From contig JAAOOA010000439.1 of assembly GCA_012861695.1 (NCBI GenBank), forward strand, positions 124,001-188,000: 64,000 bases of DNA, given 5' to 3'. Below the pieces are notes generated by a model, which saw nothing but the letters and a program-made list of their open reading frames with translations, searched no databases and had not been told where the DNA came from. The position numbers were made by a program, and so were the translations under genes. How positions within the stretch are numbered: position 1 is the stretch's first letter; each line of letters opens with the position of its first letter. This DNA comes from Trematomus loennbergii (Eukaryota; Chordata; Actinopteri; Perciformes; Nototheniidae). Shown here one piece after another: positions 56,341-64,000 of this stretch.

Positions 56341-56941
56341 AGCACCCCCATCTGCGAGGCTCCACTAGCAGGCTGACTGTTTAGTTTCTATTGTGCCGAG
56401 ATAAATGTGCCTCACAGCGCACTGATCAAATCTTGCAAACCCAGACTCAATATAGTAGTGCTAAAAGAAAAAGCTATTGACTCAGCTCTTAAGATGAATG
56501 GATGCCTCTGTAAGTAATAAGATGTGGTTTTGATGTACAGGTTAAAACCGGACCTTTTCCCGTGGTGTTTAAAGTGTGTTACACAGCAAGTTACATTATT
56601 CCAAAAATAGAAAGCAACAAGATGTTTGCATTTTTACCATTGCCATTCCAACAGGAAGGAAACATGGTGGAAGTAAGACAAGTAAAGAGATGTAAATAAT
56701 GAAGTAAAAAGCTTCACTTAAGACATGCTCTCAAGCTAAGACTCTTTAGTCGGATGCAACCCTAACACAAATATATTTTGCAATTTTAGTCATCTTAATA
56801 ATGATTGTAATGTTTGACCAAACATCATGATTGCTATATTCTGTTTTTTTTGTTTCCTGGCTGTTTCAAACAGCTGAAAATAAACATTTGGCTGTACTTG
56901 AAGAAACAGCCAAAACATTTCTAAATAAAAAAACAATCTAT

Positions 56942-57406
56942 TAGGGCTGTGCGATTATGGCAAAAATCATAATCACGATTATTTTGGTCAATAATTGATA
57001 TCACGATTATTAAATACGATTATTCATGACTTTGAAAACATCCATTTATTGAACTTTTAAATACAAATAATAATTTGAACAGTATCTTTTTAACTGTTGA
57101 TTTCCCTGAATGTATAATTCAACTGAAAAACCAATACAAAAATAAATAAATGATACATTTAAATAAATAATATCAAAATAATAAATACCAATAAACAAGA
57201 TCAACAAATATTTTGGAGCGCACTTCAACAAGCTACTAAACATATATAAATATGATAAATACTAATATATTTGATCAAATATGTTGCAGTGCACTGTCAC
57301 AACTTAGCAATGCAAAATAATCGTTTTTTTCGATTATGTTGTTTTCGTAATTGTGGCAGGCCAAAATCGTAATTGCGATTAAAATACGATTAATTGCACA
57401 GCCCTA
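56942..57406. mobile_element. hAT MITE, 465 bp
   Basis: TAGGGCTGTGCGATTATGGC at the left and AATTGCACAGCCCTA at the right are inverted ends. CAATCTAT and TAATCTAT flank it (7 of 8 matching). The subterminal repeats of AATCGTAAT/ACGATTA are typical of this family. No coding is present. Confidence 0.88.
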
Positions 57407-57697
57407 TAATCTATGCAAACAGATCATGCAAACAGATATTTAAGATTGTGCAAAGCAGTTTGACAAGCAAGCCGACTGATTCCAGTCCAGCCGGTTGAGC
57501 AACCTCTAAAAATAAGGCAGCTGTAGAGGACTTACTGGTAGAGAGTTATTTTACTACGTGGTATGGCCCTTTAAGACCTGACTGCTATGTTTGTAAAATG
57601 TAAACTTCTTAAATGTTTTATGTGAGGGACTGCAGATGGAAATGAGCTCAAAGCTAAATCTGGCACTGTTACGCTTGACACATTTTAATGTTTTAAG

Positions 57698-58743
57698 TAG
57701 GGATGGGTACCGAGCCCCGGTATTAAACGGCCCACGGGGCTGAATTATTAAAGACCGTGGTACCGTTAAGCTCCGACGTTATCGGTCTTTTCATCGGTAC
57801 TGGAGACATCTAAAAAATATGTCATGTGTATTATTGCTACACAAACATTATATTGCAGTTTTAGTGTCGTCAACTCCGTTTCTAATACGCAAAAAGACTG
57901 TAAAATGCGTCATTTTTAGTATTTTCGATCTCTCCAATCCAGACGAGAGATCTCTCTCCCCCGCCTGTGTGCGAGGGGGCGGGGCAGTTTACACACACGC
58001 AGCTGCTACATGCAGCAACACACACACACGGAGGAGATGGCGGACAGAACGCGCTCCGAGGTGTGGTTAAACTTTACCCGTCTCGCTCGTTGCCTAAAGT
58101 GCAATAAGAGTTTAGCATGTCAGGGCGGTAACACGAGCAATTTGTCTAAACATCTTGCAAAAGTGCACCACGTTCAGACGGAGAAATGCACCGGGTTCGA
58201 CTGTCTCTCTCGTAGCTCTGTAGCCCCATCCACGAGTAACGTTTCCACGTCAGGTATATTATGTATGCTAGCAGCAACACACGGAGCTAACTCAATGATT
58301 CAAACATGGGTTAATGATTAGAGGGAACTGAGTTATTTAGTTTGTTAAAGTTTCAGCCATTCTGTTCACAGTTCTGTCATCAGATTATTTAATACGATTT
58401 GTTAAAACGTTGTTTCTGTTGATGTGAAATATTATGTATTTCATTTAAATAAAAAGCAATGTTAGTTTTGTTCACAATTTGTTAATTTTCATTTAATTTT
58501 TTATTTGAATAGGGACAATGCACATTAATGAACACTTTAGACAAATAATGCTTCAAGTGTAAATATGCCGGATTTTAGCTTTGAGCTAATTTCCATCCGT
58601 AGTCCCTGACATACAACATATAGTTAGTTTACCTCATTTTTCTCTCCAAAAGAACCGATAAGAGTACCGTTAAAAGACCGGACCGATAAGCGGTATCGAT
58701 AAAAGTAGTAGTACCGTTAAAACCTTAACGATACCCATCCCTA
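57698..58743 (+). mobile_element. hAT-type element carrying a BED-finger exon
   Basis: TAGGGATGGGTACCG and CGATACCCATCCCTA are inverted ends, and GTTTTAAG is duplicated exactly (57690-57697 and 58744-58751). Inside, 58010-58255 encodes a BED-type zinc finger beginning MADRTRSEVWLNFTRLARCL then [20 protein letters not shown] and AKVHH, with the CxxC ... HxxxxH pattern, followed by a donor-like GGTATA. No catalytic domain is present. An inverted LINE-tail piece lies at 58500-58620. Confidence 0.95.
58500..58620 (-). repeat. LINE 3' tail nested inside the hAT element
   Basis: On the minus strand, GTCAGGGACTACGGATGGAA, ATTAGCTCAAAGCTAAAATC and GTGCATTGTCCCTATTC are the same retroposon tail as at 57620 but in the opposite orientation. 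Confidence 0.75.
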
Positions 58744-58809
58744 GTTTTAAGTGTTCATTACTGTGCATTGTCCCTGCCAAATAAACGATTAAATAAATAA
58801 ATAAATAGA

Positions 58810-60030
58810 GACACTCAACTGGCATGGCTACTTTCACACCAAGCACAGCCAAAACAAAAACATCAGGGTGACACACTCACACACAGGTATGTTGGTCAAG
58901 CTGTAAAAGATGAACTGCTGGTGTGTATGTGGCTGGTTCAACTTTCAGGGATTGTATGTGTGTGTCGCTCTAGTCTCCCTCTGACATCACCAACCTTGGC
59001 TCCAACACTACAGGCAGTCTAGGCCAACATCCAAGATGAAATTGGTCCTGACCACTGATCTCAGAGCAGCACTCCCTGCTACATCAAATGCTCAGCATTT
59101 AAGATTTGAAATGCTGCTTTAATCCACTTCAACTGGTGCTATCCTGCTGTGATTGTGATTCTTTATTCAAGACATGGTTAAACCATACACTCCAGCATGT
59201 GCACTTCACTCTGCAACAGCCAATCAGCTCACTTCACCATCTCTGCGACTAGAACAGAAGACAGGACAGCAGAAATCCTACAAATCTTCCACTGCAAAAT
59301 GAAAATCCACCCGTTTCCAATGTACATTGGGCATAAAATTAAAAATAAATTCCCACTTCTGTATGTAGACTTGCAGGATTCCTGCTAAATGAAATGCAAT
59401 GTAATGTAAGGACTGAGTAAGGACTGTTAAAAGAGTTGGCAGTGGTTCAACGCATCTCCTCAAGCAAAGTCTAGAAAAGGATTTTAGTAAAACGATTATT
59501 ATGTTTTATTAAATCTTTGTGATCATTGGGCCATTGCATTTACTGGCAAAATGTAAATTGGACAGGGTCTGTGTCACTTGGACAGGTTTCAGTGTAACTG
59601 GGAGAAATATAAAATTGCAGAACAGAAGTAACTTGCAGAAGAATAGAAGTCAAGAACCAGTTAAAACCTGAAACAATAAGCAAAACCTGAAATTGTCGGA
59701 AAAAAACAAAAAAGAAGCTTAGCCTAAAGCTTGGCCTAGCTGCCTGCTCTGTCTTACTGTGGACTCAGATCAAAACAACCAGATGTCTTTGACAGCAAAG
59801 GGTCACATTATTTCATAGAATGATTATGAATTGCAGGAAGGTATGATACTGCCAAATCTAATCGATATCATTAGAATAGGATTATAGAGCAGATACCAAT
59901 AATCAATTGTTTTTCAACTTTAGAGGCAAGCATTTCTTTTTTATTCTGTCTGCAGTTATTAAATTAACTAGGAATAGGCTTTGAATTAGACCAAACATGT
60001 AAATAACTGTCAATTATTATATGCTCACAG
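58810..60030. other. intron 1 stretch without recognised feature
   Basis: No named repeat, exon or promoter was recognised. A CD2AP first exon contributing only ATG-G cannot be identified by coding content. Confidence 0.4.
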
Positions 60031-60038
60031 TCACAGCC

Positions 60039-61217
60039 TATCACCAACCTTTTTTAGGATGAGAGCTACTTTCAAAAAATAAAACAAAGTCGTGAGCTAC
60101 TTTTACTCCTCTTTTTTTGTTTTTTGTAGTGTATATATTTTTTTAATGTTGAAGTGAAATGCATCAATCTGGAGCACTTTGAGCACAACATGAATTGATG
60201 GATACAGCTCTCAACACTCAGATTAAAGGGAGCTGTAAACTTTTCAATAATCCAAACATCTTTAGAATATGATCACAACCAATAACAAATCATTTCAACT
60301 GTTTATTCTTATCTTATGTTACCTAGTTAGCATTCTTTCTTTTTATTTATGCATACTTTACTAATCACTCTCCTTTTAAACTGTTTTTAGTTTTTTTACT
60401 GTCCTATACACATTGGAATGATGTATTACTTTATTGCTGTGTGCTCGTCCGTGGCGATGACGGCTTGCGTTAAAAAATAATAATAAACATATTTGTAAAG
60501 TGCGGGGACACAAACGGGATTTTGAAAAGTGGGGGGGGCATGTCCCCCCTGTCCCCAGTGGAAATAACACCATGTGTATGTGTGCGCAGGGCCGTTTCTA
60601 GCTTTTTGGGGGCCCTATGCAAGATGCTGTTTGGGGGCCCTAGTTTTTACAGTTTTTTTTAACTACAATGGGGGGATTCCGAAGCCTTTGTATTATATTT
60701 ATTATATATATTATTAGATCATATTTAGTAAATAAAACTCTGGCCCTCATGTGTTGTATAGGCTGGCACGACTAGGCTGTGTTCAATGGGGCTGATGTGT
60801 TGTAGATTCTGCCAGAAGGAAAATCACGGTCAAACTCCTTATGAAGTGTGCGGTGAGCTGCCACTCCACATTCTTTTCCCGACTGCAACGCTGGTCCCGC
60901 AAATCAAGCAAGAACGTGATTGGTCGATATTCATTGTGGGGGAAGGAGGGGTAGATAGATATAGACTTGTAGTAAGTAGATTGAGGTTTCGTTTATGCAT
61001 AGGGTAGATTCTTTTAATTACATTTCCTTTTTTGTTTTGTGTATTTTTTACATTTTGGATTTGCGAGCTATTTTTTAGAACATGCCCCGCGGGTGACTCA
61101 CGTTGCCCCGCGGGCGACTCACGTTGCCCCTGCGGGCGACTCACGTTGCCCTGCGGGCGACTCACGTTGCCCCTGCGGGCGACTATGTGCCCGTGGGCAC
61201 CGTGTTGGCTACCCCTG
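60039..61217. mobile_element. mosaic of hAT end fragments
   Basis: CACCAACCTTTTTTAGGATG with GAGCTACTTT (60052) looks like a degraded hAT left end, and GTGTTGGCTACCCCTG (61202-61217) like a right end. Between them, GGGGGGGCATGTCCCCCCTG (60532) and CAGGGCCGTTTCTAGC (60587) come from other families. No matching target duplication was found, so the block is a mosaic. Confidence 0.5.
61084..61190. repeat. 21-22-bp GC-rich minisatellite, 5 units
   Basis: Units of the form GCCCCGCGGGCGACTCACGTT repeat five times with small changes, next to a hAT right end. Tandem subterminal repeats are common in hAT elements. Confidence 0.9.
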
Positions 61218-61308
61218 CTTTAGACCAACAGTCTAGACACAAAGCGTGGAAAAACCCAAACAAGTTGAGCAATACACATAGCTAAGCCAAGGCCCCAGAC
61301 AGTAATTT

Positions 61309-62814
61309 ATGGGCTCAGAACAGTCTCATAATACACACATGCACACAGAAGGATTCACACTTGTATTTCATGATCCGCAAAAGGATTCACACTTGTATTT
61401 CCGGATCCACACTTGTGTTTTTCAATGCACACACAAATGTGTTCCGTTTCATATACATGTAAATAAAATCCAAATACAGAAAAAAGTTTTACATATGTAT
61501 TTTTGATCCTCACATATTTGTTTTCCGTTTAAATCCCCTGAACCTGCAAACACAAACCGCTTTCTGTGCATGGATCGCTGTGCATTCGTGTGTGGGTTTT
61601 TTGAGACTCCCCTGACGGTCACCCGATTCGTACTTGTAATTTTTTCTATCTATAGCCAATCAGATGTCTCCTTCATTCTAAGCCAATCACATGAGCGCGT
61701 CCCCACGAGGGTATGATTTATTGCGTTCATGACACTTCATATACGCATTTTGCGCTGTCCGGAGCAGGGTTTCCGCGGACAGAATTTATTTTACCGGACA
61801 AATTTGAAACTTACCGGTCATGTTTCAATAATAATAATAAGAAGAAGAAGAATTGTGTAGCAGAGTTTCCGTTAGCAGGTAATTACCGGACTATGACCGG
61901 ATATGGCTAATAACACGGGAGTAAGGATCATCTTTTTCCTCTCTCCCTCCCTCTCTCCTGACAGCCCGTCAGTTTCTCATGCAGCTCGCTAAAACTTCAC
62001 TCGCGTTTATGTCCATATCGATCAGATCCAGCTCTCCTGATCGGCCTTTATAGAGAGCACCGATCAAACTATTAAGAGTGAATATCGGCCGATAATGACC
62101 GGCGGGGCTCCCCCCGTTGACAGTTCACTGTCTAGCACTGGCTTCGTAGTGCACTGATCGATTAGGCTAAGCTAACCTGTAGCTGCTCCCTCCACACTCA
62201 CAACAACTTCATACAGACATAAATAAAGCAGCTGTATTCGCCATACAGGAAACACACATTTAAAACGGTTTTGCCTGCCGTTTTTGTGTACACAAGCATT
62301 CATTAATGGTTCGGAAAGTGGCACTGTACCTTAATAATATAAAGGCTTGTATTTGCGTGCATTTCCTGCTCGGAAAGTGGCAATGTACTGAGAGTGGAGG
62401 TGTCCTGAGATTAGCGCCTGCAGGCAGGCTCCATGGACCTGTCAGCTCCGGACAGCGCAAAATGCGTACATGAAGCGCTACGTCATGAACGCAAGAAATC
62501 TACCCTCGTGGGGGCGCGCTCATGTGATTGGCTTAGAATTGAGGAGACATCTGATTGGCTATAGATAGAAAAAAAAGCGATCCATGCACAGAAAGCGGTT
62601 TGTGTTTGCAGGTTCAGAGGTTTTAAACGGAAAACAAATATGTGAGGATAAAAAATACATATGTAAAACTTTTTTCTGTATTTGGATTTTATTTACATGT
62701 ATATGAAACGGAACACATTTGTGTGTGCATTGAAAAACACAAGTGTGGATCCGGAAATACAAGTGTGAATCCTTCTGTGTGCATGTGTGTATTATGAGAC
62801 TGTTCTGAGCCCAT
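61309..62814. mobile_element. foldback DNA element with ~400-bp inverted ends
   Basis: The left arm, 61309-61765, and the right arm, 62440-62814, are inverse copies of each other (for example ATGGGCTCAGAACAGTCTCA and its inverse at the far end). An exact 8-bp duplication AGTAATTT flanks the element (61301-61308 and 62815-62822). The centre holds CAGAGTTTCCGTTAG-type hAT fragments (61767, 61862) and a GATCAGATCC segment. Open frames are mirror images of one another and not protein-like. Confidence 0.88.
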
Positions 62815-62822
62815 AGTAATTT

Positions 62823-64000
62823 GGGACTATCTGTCCATGTACCCACAGGAAGAGATATGGTCTGATGGAGTAAACAAAACATGGAGTCATACTCTGAGTT
62901 AACTGGGCATCTTCCGGATAATTGGATGTGGAGCAGAGGGACTACACACACACACACACACACACATCACTTTTCTAATTTTGTCCGGAAGATTTAAACT
63001 GTAACGGACATTTTGACCGGCAAATAATTATTCTAACGGGAACTCTGGTGGTGAATACAAAGTGTTTTCAAACCCCTGTATTATGTTGCAAGTTTCTGGC
63101 CAAAAAACTAAATGTTACAAGATTGCAGTTGAACAAATCATTGTAACATTATTATTTACCTTTGCCCTCATGTCATTTGTATTTAACAGAGCTTGAATGC
63201 ACCCTTATGCAACTCTATGTAACTTCCTGAACTTCCCAACCAATAAAGAATAACTAGCTTTCATTCTGATACATTTAAGATTTGTTGTTCTGACAATTGG
63301 GACACATTGATACTGAGTTTACACATTTTCATCCCCAGGATGACAGGGGGCCCAATGTCTCAAGCTCTGACAGTACCTACAGTATCTGCAGTACTGTAGA
63401 TAAAGTATCACCACACTTTCAGAATAATGACTAGGTACCGAAGTATCTGTTTACATGACTTTCCCCGTCCATTACATTGGATTGTTGAAATCTCTAGAAG
63501 AGCTAGTTGATGTTGCCGTTAGCAGCTGTCGTAGCACCGCATTCTATATTAGCTGATATAACATAGTAATAGTATAATTATAGATATCAATTGGCTGTGT
63601 ATCGGCGGATATTTCACATAGAGAATCTGCAATCTGTACTTTGTTGCTTCTTTATTGTCAAGTTGCAGAAGGATAAACATGTGCCAGCTGAGAAATACTG
63701 CCTTTGAAAGGCTTCAGATATGATCAAAAAACATTTCCACTGACGCAGAGAAGTGAGATGTGCAGGTTGACCTCAGTCCGCAATCAACATTTACATCACA
63801 TCGAAGTGGTCTGGATAAAAAAAGTCTTTGGGAAAGCGGTTTGAACTAGTTTAAACTCTAATGGTGACATGTTCAGTTGTCAGAAATGTTTCCCACAAAC
63901 TGGCTGCTACTGAATGAGTGCAATGAGTGGTGTGTGTTGGCCTGTGTTACACCAGCAGTGAAGCAGTGGACAAAGTCTTCTTGGTTTGTTCCTCAAGATT
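62823..64000. other. right-edge intron 1 sequence
   Basis: Contains a (CA)n microsatellite at 62944-62967 and a hAT end relic (CTAACGGGAACTCTG, 63033-63047). No exon was recognised. Confidence 0.45.

Larger units (their letters stand above)
57620..58805 (+). repeat. LINE 3' tail split by a hAT element
   Basis: 57620-57697 (GGGACTGCAGATGGAAATGA, ending GTTTTAAG) and 58744-58805 (GTTTTAAGTGTTCATTACTG, GCATTGTCCCTG, then TAAATAAATAAATA) join into one retroposon tail when the insert and one GTTTTAAG copy are removed. Confidence 0.8.

Noticed and set aside
54298..61217. A single 6.9-kb hAT element, because CAGGGGTCTCCAACAC and GTGTTGGCTACCCCTG pair with a 7/8 flanking repeat (TTTAGAC)
   Set aside because: cd2ap exon 2 and its introns lie between the two ends, so a single insertion is not plausible. 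The ends more likely belong to two truncated copies of one family.

Overview
The window is a vertebrate, almost certainly teleost, nuclear intronic landscape. It holds most of one protein-coding gene on the minus strand, cd2ap (CD2-associated protein, the adaptor related to SH3KBP1/CIN85). Fifteen coding exons can be placed between 55200 (5' side) and 2790 (3' side). The encoded segments line up with CD2AP in order: SH3A, linker, SH3B, linker, SH3C, proline-rich region, and the capping-protein-interaction motif ([17 protein letters not shown]). The first exon (expected to supply only ATG plus one base) and the C-terminal exons (linker and coiled coil) are not visible and should lie beyond the right and left edges. 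All assigned junctions have GT-AG sites and compatible phases except at exon 9. That exon, the second half of SH3C, reads out of frame because it is two bases short of what its neighbours require.

The rest is intron filled with DNA transposons and a few retroposon tails. Many have exact target-site duplications (TSDs) that I could read. hAT-type elements with 8-bp TSDs lie at 3076-4658, 5967-7448, 8543-9850, 14833-15768, 30633-34675, 33368-33873, 47942-48642 and 57698-58743. One at 56942-57406 has a 7/8 duplication, and one at 18406-19703 has a 5-bp duplication. TTAA-flanked, piggyBac-like non-autonomous elements lie at 26577-27291, 29562-30259, 40050-40664, 46739-47885, 47882-49246 and 52976-54259. 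PIF/Harbinger-like elements carrying pieces of a Myb/SANT-like reading frame lie around 23661-24799, 24819-25481, 32367-32902, 36650-37025 and 53628-54158. Retroposon tails, tRNA-type SINEs and microsatellites fill smaller gaps. The presence of cd2ap, the transposon families and the SINE/LINE tails all fit a ray-finned fish; I do not assign a species.

Layout by region: 1-11 kb holds exons 16 to 13 with three hAT elements; 11-18 kb holds exons 12 and 11 with a hAT nested in a TTAA-type repeat; 17.8-21.5 kb is a large inverted repeat bracketing another hAT; 22-30 kb is intron with Harbinger-like and TTAA elements around exon 10; 30.5-36 kb holds exons 9 to 7 and a 4-kb ZNF862-like hAT inserted 49 nt from the exon 9 acceptor; 39-45 kb holds exons 6 to 3 and is relatively clean; 46.7-55 kb is a stack of TTAA and Harbinger-like elements; exon 2 is at 55.0-55.2 kb; and 55.2-64 kb is intron 1 with several repeats, ending in a 1.5-kb foldback element.

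The most notable observations are the broken exon 9 beside a recent-looking 4-kb transposon, three hAT families with different ends that share one relict BED-finger exon, a long-terminal-inverted-repeat foldback with an 8-bp TSD, and a 75-bp duplication that copies the exon 12 donor site. No prokaryotic feature, CRISPR array or operon is present.
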